From positions 682,001 to 746,000 of the forward strand of contig NZ_LR593887.1 of the NCBI RefSeq assembly GCF_901538355.1: a stretch of 64,000 nt of DNA, read 5' to 3'. Source of the DNA: Tuwongella immobilis. GTDB taxonomy: Bacteria > Planctomycetota > Planctomycetia > Gemmatales > Gemmataceae. Every line of letters begins with the position of its first letter. Positions within the stretch are counted from its first letter, which is position 1. Positions 26,888 through 35,844 of this stretch are shown here, piece after piece. Made by a program: the position numbers and the translations under genes. A model generated the notes under the pieces. The model was not told where the DNA came from. It did no database searches and was given only the letters and a program-made list of their open reading frames with translations.

Positions 26888-28522
26888 TCACCAGCGTCGC
26901 GGATCACAGGCATCGATTCCGGTGCGGGTCATTTGCATGATGAAAAAGTAGACAATCGCCATAATGCCGACCGATGCGAAAGCCGCCAAGGTGGTCATCA
27001 CTTCGAGCAGATCGGTCGATTCCGCAGCCATGGCAATGTGGATAATCACCAGCAGGATAATCCCCATGCCGAACATGCCAGCCGGGTATGCGATGAGCAA
27101 CTGATTGGTTTGGTCACGCATGGTTCGATCACCGATGCATTTGGCGATTGCCCCGAGGAAGGCCAGCAACAGCGACATGATGGCCAACTCCAGCAGCGCG
27201 GGGGCGAATAGCGAATCCAGGCCGCCACGTTCGCGGAATTCGCGCAACGTGTTGCGAATGGTGGACTTCGGAGCAGTCATTTCCAACCCCAGCACGGTTG
27301 GCAACATTGACACCATGAAACTCTTGGGCAATTGTCGATGCAAGAAGGCACTGCTGGGGCCACCCTGCGGCACCAGGAGGCCGAGGTTGACCATGACGAG
27401 AATCAGTCCGCCGCCTGCGAAGTAGATCGCCCCTTTTTGCACCGGGCCAAAGCAGAGCATGCCAAAGCCGATGAAGAGGCCGATGAATCCGCCCGTGCCA
27501 AAGATCACGCTGATGCGGACCATGGTGGAGCTGACATTGTCGGGGTTGCCCAGCCGCATCAGTCCAAAGGCCACCAGAAAGATAAACAGCGAGGCAATCA
27601 GCGAGACGATGCCGAAGTAGCAGGCCATCAACCCGCGTCGGGCCCACAGATAGCGATCGATCGATTCTTCGTAGGGGACGTTCTCATCCTCTTCCCCGAA
27701 CGCGAGTGAGTCGCGGTCATCGTCGTCATCGTCATCATCGCGAGGACGGCGTCGGGCGCGGAGACGATCGCGGCGATCTTCGTCCTCATCATCGTCATCG
27801 CGTCGGCGAGTTGGGCGTTTCGACGATTTCCGGACGGGTTCTTCGAGAATCGCGTCGGGAATGATGGCCGGCTTCTTTTTGGCCGATGGCGGTGGCGCGG
27901 TCGTCGGCGGCGGTTGGAACAGGTCGGGGGCCGCGGGGAGAATCGTTGGCGCAATCGGCAGCCCACCGGCACCTTGCGGCGCATCATCGGGATCATCTTC
28001 CGGCGCGAGGTCGATCATTTGATCGTCTGCGGGAAGGAAGCGATTTTTCCCGGTCGGTCGCGTGTCGAGCGTGGAGGGGGGCTGGGCTTTGGCCCCGGCG
28101 TTGCGGGGGGCACCAGGCTTGGCTGCGGGCGGCGATTTCGCAGCGGGAGCGGACGACATGGGTGGTTTACCCGGTCGCAATTCCGGGGGCAATTGGCCGG
28201 CTGCGTCGGCGCTTGGGGATGCGGGGGATGCAGGTGACGATGGGGAGGGCGATGCAGAGGCGCTTGGAAGTGCTGATGGGGAAACGGGTTGCGGCGGAGC
28301 GGTTGCGGGGCGTTGTGGCGCGGATGGTTTGGGCAACAGCGAGCCGGGCGCTGGTTCGACAATCGAGGGGCCATCCAGCAGCATCGGGGCATCGGCGCCG
28401 ACCAATTTGGCCTCGCCAGAAAAGAACACGAATTTGCAACCCGGGCATTGCACCTTGCGCGGCGCAATCCCGTCGGGGAACATCAAATGGCCCTGACAGT
28501 TTGGGCATTCGATCATCGGCAT
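26888..28522 (-). CDS. Zinc-ribbon, disordered-linker, multi-helix membrane protein
   Basis: A 544-residue protein with GGGAG 8 nt before the ATG. An MJ0042-type zinc ribbon (CPNC and CPGC) occupies residues 6-35. A proline/serine/alanine-rich linker and then an arginine/aspartate block (RRRDDDDEDEDRRDR) follow to about residue 290. The C-terminal half has about six hydrophobic helices, including GLMACYFGIVSLIASLFIFL and GIILLVIIHIAMAA. It shares this plan with the next gene on the same strand (28725-30110), so the two look like diverged paralogues. No enzyme motif is seen. The ribbon and linker should be cytoplasmic. A role as a membrane scaffold or sensor is a guess. Confidence 0.7.
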   Translation of the reverse strand: MPMIECPNCQGHLMFPDGIAPRKVQCPGCKFVFFSGEAKLVGADAPMLLDGPSIVEPAPGSLLPKPSAPQRPATAPPQPVSPSALPSASASPSPSSPASPASPSADAAGQLPPELRPGKPPMSSAPAAKSPPAAKPGAPRNAGAKAQPPSTLDTRPTGKNRFLPADDQMIDLAPEDDPDDAPQGAGGLPIAPTILPAAPDLFQPPPTTAPPPSAKKKPAIIPDAILEEPVRKSSKRPTRRRDDDDEDEDRRDRLRARRRPRDDDDDDDDRDSLAFGEEDENVPYEESIDRYLWARRGLMACYFGIVSLIASLFIFLVAFGLMRLGNPDNVSSTMVRISVIFGTGGFIGLFIGFGMLCFGPVQKGAIYFAGGGLILVMVNLGLLVPQGGPSSAFLHRQLPKSFMVSMLPTVLGLEMTAPKSTIRNTLREFRERGGLDSLFAPALLELAIMSLLLAFLGAIAKCIGDRTMRDQTNQLLIAYPAGMFGMGIILLVIIHIAMAAESTDLLEVMTTLAAFASVGIMAIVYFFIMQMTRTGIDACDPRRW

Positions 28523-28724
28523 TCGCGCAACTCCCGTGGCCGGTCAACAGACTGAATTGCCGCTACGTGTCTCGATTGGCTTTTGTACAGGTGGTTCGAC
28601 GAAGTTCAACAGAATCAATTGAAGAATTTAGAACAATTGATTTTCGTCTTGGTCAGGTCCGCCGTCGTCGTCGCGGATCGCCCCGAATTCGGACGCGCCG
28701 AATTCGAGGCGGGTTCGGGACCGC

Positions 28725-30110
28725 TTAGCGCCGCGACCGTCGCAGCACGGCGGCTCGGGTTTCTTGTACCGTGAGTGCAGCAAAGATGAACCAGATCAGC
28801 AACGCGATGTTGGGCAACAAGCCATTGACCACATACACCAACTGAAACATGGATCGGCTGATGCCGCCGCGAATCATTTCGCCCAGTGCAATGTTGACGA
28901 CCAACAGAACTCCCAGGCCGATTCCACCGCCGATGAGCAGTCGCTTGACTGTGTCACCGACACCTCGCGCTTTCGTGACAATTCCCAATCGCGAGACATA
29001 CAACAAGAGTAACACGACTCCGGCGGCTTCGAACAGGCCGGCCAGAAGCGACCGCAGATCGGATGAACCACGCAGCAATCGCCAGATGGCCCCCGGCAAT
29101 TCATCAATGCGGGAGATGGCCGCCGACCAGTTGATCTCCGTGCCGCTCTGCGCGAGTTCGGCGAAACGTACGCCGTTTGGCATGATCATTTCTGTCGCGA
29201 AAGTCGGCTGCTGCCGCGAAACGGGCATACTGGACAGGACCAGCAGGCTATGCAGACCGCCGACGGTGACCGCCGCAATTGCCAGTCCCAGGAGTCCGCG
29301 TTGGATCGGGCCTGCGCACAGAAAGCCTTTGCCGACCAATCCGACAATGATGCCGACGATTCCCGCCAGCCCCGACAAGGTGAACAGCATGCGATAGAGT
29401 TCGCCCGCACCCAGAGCGATGCCCCACACTCCGGCAAGTACGGTCATGCCGAGCGAGGCGACAATGCAACATAGGCCGACCAGATTGAGTTGCAGGCCGA
29501 GTGCCGCCTGGCGGAATTTCGCGGGGGAATCCTCCCGGCGGCGCGGTTCGTAGTCATCGTCATCTTCGTAGTCATCCTCGCGGCGTCGGCGGCGACGGGG
29601 GCGATCGTCCTCGTAATCGTCGTCGAATTCATCTTCGACCGGCCGCTGTCGGCGACGGGGGCGATCGTCGTCATCGGCATCCGCCTGGGCCGGTCGGCGA
29701 CGGCGGCGGGGTTGGTCATCGTCGTCGTCGGATTCGCGATCATCTTCGCTTCGGGATTTGGCGCGGCGGGTTTGCCCGGAGGAACTCCCCGCGCGGTCGA
29801 GTAAATCCCGGACGTTGCCCGAGGAGCGGGATTTGGTCGGTGGCGGTGGCGATGCGGGGGCATCATCCACGACTTCGAAATCGATCGCCGGGAGATTGCG
29901 GGATGATCCGGTGGATGCGGGCGACCGGGGAACTGATTTCGTGGGGGTTGCACCACTGCGGCCCGATGCGGGGGGTGGCGGTGGAGCGGGGGGCATCCCT
30001 TCCGAAGCGTGGAACACATACTGGCAAGCCGGACAGCGAACCTTCCGAAGTGGGGTATCTTCGGGGTAGCGCATCTTCCCCTCGCATTGGGGGCAGGTGA
30101 TCACAGGCAT
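28725..30110 (-). CDS. Zinc-ribbon, disordered-linker, multi-helix membrane protein (paralogue)
   Basis: A 461-residue protein; GGAG is 7 nt before the ATG at 30110, which rejects the longer frame to 30197. It begins with a zinc ribbon (CPQC and CPAC) and continues with a Pro/Ser linker and a long alternating Arg/Asp region (about residues 120-215). About six hydrophobic segments follow from residue 225 (LQLNLVGLCCIVASLGMTVL onward). The layout matches the gene at 26888-28522, 202 nt downstream on the same strand, though the helices are hardly alike. The charged blocks are coded by GAC/GAT and CGN runs that make the region repetitive. Function unknown. Confidence 0.7.
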   Translation of the reverse strand: MPVITCPQCEGKMRYPEDTPLRKVRCPACQYVFHASEGMPPAPPPPPASGRSGATPTKSVPRSPASTGSSRNLPAIDFEVVDDAPASPPPPTKSRSSGNVRDLLDRAGSSSGQTRRAKSRSEDDRESDDDDDQPRRRRRPAQADADDDDRPRRRQRPVEDEFDDDYEDDRPRRRRRREDDYEDDDDYEPRRREDSPAKFRQAALGLQLNLVGLCCIVASLGMTVLAGVWGIALGAGELYRMLFTLSGLAGIVGIIVGLVGKGFLCAGPIQRGLLGLAIAAVTVGGLHSLLVLSSMPVSRQQPTFATEMIMPNGVRFAELAQSGTEINWSAAISRIDELPGAIWRLLRGSSDLRSLLAGLFEAAGVVLLLLYVSRLGIVTKARGVGDTVKRLLIGGGIGLGVLLVVNIALGEMIRGGISRSMFQLVYVVNGLLPNIALLIWFIFAALTVQETRAAVLRRSRR

Positions 30111-30309
30111 ACCGAGGCTCCGAACTCGCAACGATGGGATCGATCGGATAGGGCTCAGTGTACCAGTCTGGGGGAGATGAGAAAAGCGCGGGTTCACTCC
30201 GATCCGAGAATTCTCGGATCGGAAGATTCAGCGTTGTGGAATTTCGCATGGGCGGAATCGGGGATGCTTGGGTAGCGACCGATTCCGGATGGCGAAAGAA
30301 ACGAGTCTG

Positions 30310-30777
30310 TCAGTGCGTTCCGTTGGCGCTCGCCATGGCCAAATGCGAATCGCGACCGACTTCGGCCAGAATGCGGGCCGCTTCGTTGGCATCGGCAATG
30401 CTATCAAATGTGATGTAGCCAATGAAGCGTTTGCCGCAGACACTCAGACACGAGCCGTGCAGGTTAATCCCGGCTTTGGCCCATTCTTGTTTGACACGGG
30501 AGGCAAGGCCAGCGTCGTTATCGCCCTCCAACCGCATGACAACCGGCTCCGAGGTTTCGCTCAGCCCGGCTTGTTTGGCGGCTCGCTGTTGTTCCGCGCC
30601 AAGAATCGGTGCGACGCACAGCAGCCCCATCCCCGACTCATCCGCCAAGCGCTGGGTATAGACATACTCCAGGTTGGCACCCGCATGTGCAAGAATCGCG
30701 AGCTTGGCGGCCACACCGCCCGGCTCATCAGCTACACTACCCGACCAGACATGCACCCGTTGCATCTTGAAACTCAT
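30310..30777 (-). CDS. Small ACT-domain protein
   Basis: A 155-residue protein; AGGAGG lies 7 nt before the ATG at 30777, so the much longer open frame to 31365 is an artefact. Two ACT-like halves are visible: VWSGSVADEPGGVAAKLAIL with GANLEYVYTQ, and VVMRLEGDNDAGLASRVKQE with GINLHGSC. ACT domains bind amino acids or other small ligands and control enzymes of amino-acid metabolism. No catalytic domain is attached, so it is likely a free regulatory subunit or sensor. It follows the hemolysin-III-type gene on the same strand by 107 nt. Confidence 0.82.
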   Translation of the reverse strand: MSFKMQRVHVWSGSVADEPGGVAAKLAILAHAGANLEYVYTQRLADESGMGLLCVAPILGAEQQRAAKQAGLSETSEPVVMRLEGDNDAGLASRVKQEWAKAGINLHGSCLSVCGKRFIGYITFDSIADANEAARILAEVGRDSHLAMASANGTH

Positions 30778-30884
30778 GGTCGGTCCTCCTGAAAAGAACA
30801 GCAGGGAGAGAAGGGAAGAACCGACAGCATCGTACGTCGTCTTTGTGAAGAAGTCTTCAAAAAATTGCCAATCTGCGGAAAAAA

Positions 30885-31625
30885 TCATCGGCTTCCCGGC
30901 TGGATACTCGGCATGCCCCGTGTGGCTCGATTCGAGGCGACACTTGGGGGCGGCGGCATCGGCGGTCGGGGGCGTTTGGCGTAGGCGGGCCAGACGTAGG
31001 ATGCCAAAAACACAAAGTGCATCCAGGTGCCCAATAAGTCGCAAATATGCAGGATTTCGTGCGAGTGAATCCAGCCCGGCACCAATGTCGGCCAGCGCAG
31101 CACATCGAAGATTGCCCCGGCCAAATAGGCCGCTGCTCCGCCAAAGAGCCACCACAACGCCCGCCCGCTGGTTTCGCGGCGATACACTCCCGAGCCAATC
31201 GCCCCCAGAAAGCCCATCACCACATACGTGGACACCAAAATCGGGTACGACGGCTTGGGCAACAGCCAATTGGCAAGAATGCCAATCAGCCCCACCGCGC
31301 CAATCATGCCCAGAAAGATTGGCCCCCAAATGGTGCGAAAGGTGAGCAGGATCATCGGCGTGCAAGTGCCAAAGATCAGTAAGTAGATTGCCGATTGATC
31401 AATGCGCTGAAACAGGCGAATCTTCTCCGGCGATCCTTGCACGGCATGAAAACTCGCGCTGGCCGAATACAGAATCACCATCGATAGGCCGTAGACCAGA
31501 AACGTCCACCACGCCCGCGGGGAACTCCGCGTAAAGCGGGTCATAAACAGCGTAATCACCACCCCGCAGATGGCCCCAAATAAATGCGTACCCGAGGATA
31601 CCGGATCACGCCAGCCGATCTCCAT
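30885..31625 (-). CDS. Hemolysin III/PAQR-family membrane protein (YqfA-like)
   Basis: A 246-residue protein with GGAGG ahead of the ATG. It has about seven hydrophobic helices and the conserved PAQR polar residues: SSGTHLFG at the start of helix 1, SASFHAV after helix 2, DQSAIYLLIFGTCTP in the next helices, and HSHEILH near the end. These His and Asp residues form the metal site of the CREST superfamily. Bacterial members are inner-membrane proteins linked to lipid balance or, in a few cases, haemolysis. A toxin role is not implied here. The C-terminal 30 residues are proline-rich and cytoplasmic in this model. Confidence 0.88.
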   Translation of the reverse strand: MEIGWRDPVSSGTHLFGAICGVVITLFMTRFTRSSPRAWWTFLVYGLSMVILYSASASFHAVQGSPEKIRLFQRIDQSAIYLLIFGTCTPMILLTFRTIWGPIFLGMIGAVGLIGILANWLLPKPSYPILVSTYVVMGFLGAIGSGVYRRETSGRALWWLFGGAAAYLAGAIFDVLRWPTLVPGWIHSHEILHICDLLGTWMHFVFLASYVWPAYAKRPRPPMPPPPSVASNRATRGMPSIQPGSR

Positions 31626-31817
31626 CTCGCCATCCTCCGCCAGAAATCCCGTCGCTGAAGGGTGACATTATCCGGAAATCCGCCGCAAAAAACCAGCGAG
31701 CCTTTTCGACGCATCCCCCCCCGAGTTCGTCCCCTCTTGCCAATCGAACCAATCGATTGGCGAAGCATTCCGATCGGAGAGATTCGCGCCGCCACTCCCG
31801 ACGCGCTCCGACTCCAC

Positions 31818-32582
31818 TCACGGAAGACGCGGCGGCGTGGGAAACTCCGAGAAATCGTGATACCCGGTCATTTCGATGGCGTCGGCGTGGGCATTGGCCA
31901 GCCGTCGCAACTGCGCCAGGGACGCGAGTCGCTGATGATTGTCCGCCGCGCGAAATGTCGCCAATTGCGACACGGGATGATCGTCCGTTGATAATTCGAC
32001 CCGCAGATAATACGCATCGCCAACATGCAGCAGCCAGCGATCGCCATCTGCAATTGCAACCCCGCAATGCCCCACGGTATGCCCCGGTAGCGACACCAGC
32101 CGAATGTCTGCATCGTCGAACGGTAGCCGCACCGCAGGCAGGCCAAACCACGCATCCTCAGCGAACGCAACCGTTTGCCAATGCGGATGATGCGCGAATT
32201 GCGCGGCCGAATATCGGGCATCCCCGGCCAGAATCGCCGCATGTTCCCGGTGGGACAGATGCACCGCCGCGTGCGGAAAATCGGCCAGCCCACCGACGTG
32301 ATCGGGATCGCCATGCGTCAGGACGATATCGCGCACCTGATCGGCGGCAAACCCCATCGCTTCGATTTGTCGAATGGCGGTCAGCGATTCATGAAACTGA
32401 AAGCCCGCCGCCTGAATCGCCGCCTCCCCGACCCGCTCCATCGGATTGGCCCGATCCAACAGCCCCAACCCCGAATCGACCAACACCAGCCGATCGCCCC
32501 GCACCACAACCAAACCATGACAAGCCGCCGGCGGAAACGGCGGCGCATGCAAGTACCCACAATTCAGGTGCAAAATCGTCAT
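31818..32582 (-). CDS. Metallo-beta-lactamase-fold hydrolase
   Basis: About 254 residues from ATG 32582, which has AAGGA about 11 nt upstream; an earlier ATG at 32615 has no ribosome site. The HxxxDH-type motif THGDPDHVGG (zinc ligands H, D, H) is clear. Later metal ligands fit the His in LPGHTVGH and the Asp in LLHVGDAYY. The fold covers many hydrolases (lactonases, glyoxalase II, phosphodiesterases); the GHTVGHCG region is usual for lactonase-like and general MBL hydrolases. There is no signal peptide, so it is cytoplasmic. The substrate is unknown. Confidence 0.88.
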   Translation of the reverse strand: MTILHLNCGYLHAPPFPPAACHGLVVVRGDRLVLVDSGLGLLDRANPMERVGEAAIQAAGFQFHESLTAIRQIEAMGFAADQVRDIVLTHGDPDHVGGLADFPHAAVHLSHREHAAILAGDARYSAAQFAHHPHWQTVAFAEDAWFGLPAVRLPFDDADIRLVSLPGHTVGHCGVAIADGDRWLLHVGDAYYLRVELSTDDHPVSQLATFRAADNHQRLASLAQLRRLANAHADAIEMTGYHDFSEFPTPPRLP

Positions 32583-32993
32583 CGAATCGCCATTCCTTTC
32601 ATGAATCCGAGTCATCGCTGGCGGGGGAGATGGAAAAATGGATTCAGCGGATATCTGGGATCATTTCCCCCGTTGCGCTAAATCTCGGCAATTTCACCTA
32701 TCTATTCGATGTCGGGAATTCGTACTTCGTCTTCATTCTGCGATAACTCACTCGATGGGCCAGATGATCGAATCGTGAAGTGACGGTTCGTTGTCATTTG
32801 CGCCGTCTCGATGTCCTGTGATGAAAGCAGTATGAAATGATATCCGATCCAGTGTCGTCTGCGATAATCTTCTTGCCAATGAGTATTTGCTAGTAGGACG
32901 ATCATCATTGCTGATACTCTCAAGACGGAACGCATCGACGAGTCATCTTGTCATGTTCACTTGCGAATTAAGCCAGTAGGGATCCATCTCAAA
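32583..32993. other. AT-richer intergenic region next to a foreign-looking gene
   Basis: About 410 nt, visibly richer in A and T than the surroundings. A weak minus-strand frame (32702-32935, 77 codons) has no ribosome site and no known motif. No terminal repeats or transposase remains were found. Confidence 0.4.
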
Positions 32994-33899
32994 ATGAAAG
33001 ACAAAACGAGCCATCCAATGGACAAAATCATCGATAACGCAATCATCGACCCGTACTTTTCGTCATACGAAAAGTTTTTTGATCACGACTGGGCCGCGAC
33101 AATCTTAGCCGCGGTCAAGGACTCCACGCTCGAAAATGCCGTGAACGGTCTTATGGTCGCGTGGCGTTCGACGAACGGTGCGCACATTCTACCATCGCAC
33201 ATGGTCGAGAGTTTGAGGCGGTATGCAGAGTCTAAGATGGAAGCGAGTCTGCACTCTCGGGAAAGGTATTCAGAGCTTGTGATCGAGGTGATCGCGGGCA
33301 CGTTGGTGGACCGGATGCAGTGCGAGCTGACCCATGAGCAGACGCGTTCATTGAAATTGGCCGTCGCCGAGATCGAGGGGGAGGTACGCAAGTCGATGAA
33401 GTCGAATCAGCAGCGGGGCCAGTTCGACGTGGCCCAGTATTGGGAATCCCTCGTCAACCACTCAGAGTTCCGGTTCAGCATCCTCGGCACTCAGCGGATT
33501 AATTACGGGGCGCTGTTCTTCGCTTACGAGGACTTTATCGCTAACGTGATCAGGACTAAGGACTTCGCATACACGTCGAAGGGGGCAAACAACCAGATCG
33601 ACAAGGTTTTCCCGAAACACTTCGGCACGTCGCTTGGCAACCTCTGCTGGAACGACGACGAAGTACAACTCGCGAAACTGGTCAGGAATGCTTTGGTCCA
33701 CAATGGCGGGCGGTTCGGGGAGGATTTGGAGAAATTCAGGTCGCGGTTCGTGACCGTGACTCAACTCGACAATGCTCTGCTGTGTGGCGAGAAATTCAAC
33801 CTCGTGAACAACAAGATTCAGATCATGCCGGACAATACTCGCTATCTATTCTGCGTGCTCAAGGAGCGAGTCACGAGGATCGTTGATGAGGTCAAGTGA
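32994..33899 (+). CDS. HEPN-like protein of unknown function, probably acquired
   Basis: A 301-residue protein starting at ATG 32994 (AGGGA upstream at long spacing; an in-frame TTG at 32961 is the alternative). The C-terminal part contains LVRNALVHNGG, an RNxxxH motif of the HEPN class, set in a helical region of the usual size. HEPN proteins are often RNases in toxin-antitoxin and abortive-infection systems. No antitoxin, nucleotidyltransferase or helicase lies beside it. Codon use is unlike the neighbours: Ile is mostly ATC, Glu and Asp mostly GAG/GAC, and AGG arginine codons recur. The upstream gap is AT-rich. This points to horizontal transfer. The N-terminal 150 residues are helical and unrecognised. 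Confidence 0.7.
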   Translation: MKDKTSHPMDKIIDNAIIDPYFSSYEKFFDHDWAATILAAVKDSTLENAVNGLMVAWRSTNGAHILPSHMVESLRRYAESKMEASLHSRERYSELVIEVIAGTLVDRMQCELTHEQTRSLKLAVAEIEGEVRKSMKSNQQRGQFDVAQYWESLVNHSEFRFSILGTQRINYGALFFAYEDFIANVIRTKDFAYTSKGANNQIDKVFPKHFGTSLGNLCWNDDEVQLAKLVRNALVHNGGRFGEDLEKFRSRFVTVTQLDNALLCGEKFNLVNNKIQIMPDNTRYLFCVLKERVTRIVDEVK

Positions 33900-33945
33900 T
33901 TAGCGGGAGTGAACGACGGCGGATGAGTTGACCCGCGAAATGTGA

Positions 33946-33961
33946 CCCACCAATCGGTGGG
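33946..33961. terminator. Short hairpin between convergent genes
   Basis: CCCACC (33946-33951) pairs with GGTGGG (33956-33961) around AATC. It lies between the HEPN-like gene stop and the MATE gene stop on the opposite strand. There is no T-tract, so the terminator call is weak. Confidence 0.35.
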
Positions 33962-34084
33962 AGCGGTGCCAACCAATGCATTAGCATAGCAGAAATGTCG
34001 GAAGGATGGCCATTCGATCGTGGGGCTGTTGGGGATGGGAGGGGGACAATTGGCCGGAGGGGGCGAGGCTCCGGCCGGGGGGGG

Positions 34085-35608
34085 TTAGCGGGTGGTGATG
34101 GTGGCACCGGCGGCGGCATCAACGGCGGCACCAACGGCGGCATCGATTGCGGCATTGGGGGCAGAGGCTTCGGGTTCGATGTCGGCGACAATCGGTTCGA
34201 TCACGCGCATCGATTTCCAGCGGCCGGTGCGGAATCGGAACAGGAAAATTAACGCCAGGGTGATGATGTACAGACTGGCAAATCCCCAGGCCCAATTCAG
34301 TCCCCAGCGTTCCTGATATGCCAAATAGTAGGTCGGCACGACCATCATCGGCCAGGACAGCACCAGCGACACCAACGTCACAAATCGCGTATCGCCCGCT
34401 CCGCGCAGCGCGAACGAGAAGATCAGCCCCATGCTGTCGAACAGCGAATAAATGGCGATGAAAATCAGCAGAGTGCGAATCAGGGGGGCGACCTGATCGA
34501 ATTTCTCCTGATTTTCCGTGCTTTCAAACAGCATGATGAACAACGATGGGACCGTGATGTACAATATGGCGATCGACGCCATGTAGCCCCAGGCCATCTT
34601 GAATGAGGTGAGCGTGCTGCGTTCGGCAAGGTCGGGTCGATCTTGGCCGAGTCGCTGGCCGACCATCACGGCCACCGCTTGACCGACGCCCATCATCGGC
34701 AAGAAGGCCGTCATATTGATGGTGAAGGCAATGGACGAGGCGGCCAATTCGATTTCGCCAAACCAGCCGATGATCGCCATGAACACGGTGAAGGCGGTGA
34801 TGTCCAGCATCCATTGGAAGCCACTGGGCATGCCGAATCGGAGCAATCGGCGGAACAGTTTCGGGTCGAAGCGGGTGTCTGTGGTGGCGTAGATTTCGCG
34901 GAATTTCGGGGCGAGCATCCACATCAGGCCGATGATGGCGGGAATCCACGAGGCGGCAATGGTGGCGATGCCTGCGCCCATGACTCCCATCGCGGGGAAG
35001 CCGAATTTCCCGAAGATGAGCAGGTAATCCAGCACAGCATTGACGGCAAAGCCAATTCCGTTGAGCTGCATGACCCGCTGACTTTCGCCACGACCGGCGA
35101 AGAACCCGCTGATGGCGGCGAGGAGTAATGCGGGGAGTGACAGCCACGCCAGACAGCTAAAGTAGTCGCGCTCCATGGCCTGCAATTCGGGGGAGTGGCC
35201 GAGGCTGGCGATGATGCTGGGCGTGAACGGCAGCACGAGCAGAAAGAGCAACCCCGCGCCAATGGAAAAGTAAATCGCCTGCCACATGACGGGGCCGACG
35301 CGATTGTTCCGACCTGCGCCGCCGTATTGGGCGACGAAGGTGGTGACGTAGCTGGCGGTCATTTGCAGCAGAATGAACGGGACGTAGTAAATCATGGCCG
35401 TCATCATGACCGCCGAGACCGCATCGGGGCTGATTTTGCTCAGCATGATGCGGTCGATGGTGATTTGCAATGTCCAGAAGCAGTTGGAAATAATCAACGG
35501 CCAGGCGATGCGCCAGACTTCGGGCAGACTGGCGGCTTTGGGGTGGTCGGGCGGAAAGAGCGAATCGCCTTCGGGAGTTTCGGGGGCGTGGTTGACAGAT
35601 TCCGCCAT
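34085..35608 (-). CDS. MATE-family efflux transporter
   Basis: A 507-residue inner-membrane protein with GAGGAG ahead of the ATG. Twelve hydrophobic helices in two similar halves are visible, with typical MATE patterns: RIAWPLIISNCFWTLQITID in helix 1, a Pro-rich turn after helix 3, and FGMPSGFQWMLDITAFTVFM starting the second half. MATE pumps export cationic drugs or metabolites using Na+ or H+. The C-terminal tail (from about 470) is an Ala-rich, low-complexity extension, which is unusual for the family. A structured repeat sequence lies between this gene and the upstream RNA ligase. Confidence 0.92.
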   Translation of the reverse strand: MAESVNHAPETPEGDSLFPPDHPKAASLPEVWRIAWPLIISNCFWTLQITIDRIMLSKISPDAVSAVMMTAMIYYVPFILLQMTASYVTTFVAQYGGAGRNNRVGPVMWQAIYFSIGAGLLFLLVLPFTPSIIASLGHSPELQAMERDYFSCLAWLSLPALLLAAISGFFAGRGESQRVMQLNGIGFAVNAVLDYLLIFGKFGFPAMGVMGAGIATIAASWIPAIIGLMWMLAPKFREIYATTDTRFDPKLFRRLLRFGMPSGFQWMLDITAFTVFMAIIGWFGEIELAASSIAFTINMTAFLPMMGVGQAVAVMVGQRLGQDRPDLAERSTLTSFKMAWGYMASIAILYITVPSLFIMLFESTENQEKFDQVAPLIRTLLIFIAIYSLFDSMGLIFSFALRGAGDTRFVTLVSLVLSWPMMVVPTYYLAYQERWGLNWAWGFASLYIITLALIFLFRFRTGRWKSMRVIEPIVADIEPEASAPNAAIDAAVGAAVDAAAGATITTR

Positions 35609-35719
35609 GCAAGCTCCTCAGCAGAGAAATCGGTTCTGCGGCTGATGGTGCAGCGCAGAAAAGGGAGAGTCTGCCGCAATCGGGTGGGAGATTCCAGGTC
35701 AGTTGTGGCAACAACTTCC

Positions 35720-35819
35720 CGAAACGCTTCCGCCAGGCGAATGCGACTCGTTCCCAGCTAGGAGTCGATTGCACGGGCGGAAGGTTCGCGCGGAGCGTTT
35801 CGCCGGGCGGATTCCCGGC
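35720..35819. repeat. Multi-hairpin palindromic element (REP-like)
   Basis: Several inverted repeats are nested or adjacent: CGAAACGCT (35720-35728) with AGCGTTTCG (35794-35802); CTTCCGCC (35727-35734) with GGCGGAAG (35776-35783); CGACTC (35744-35749) with GAGTCG (35762-35767); and GCCGGG (35802-35807) with CCCGGC (35814-35819). The element fills much of the gap between the RNA ligase and MATE genes, which face the same way. Confidence 0.6.
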
Positions 35820-35844
35820 TCAATTTGTCGAATTCGGCGTGGAA

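Noticed and set aside
30778-31365. Long N-terminal extension of the ACT-domain gene
   Set aside because: The extension overlaps the hemolysin-III-type gene on the same strand in another frame, and an AGGAGG site lies directly before the internal ATG at 30777.
32702-32935. 77-codon minus-strand open frame divergent from the HEPN-like gene
   Set aside because: There is no Shine-Dalgarno sequence and no clear signal or domain; the region is AT-rich. It might be a small gene, but evidence is too thin.
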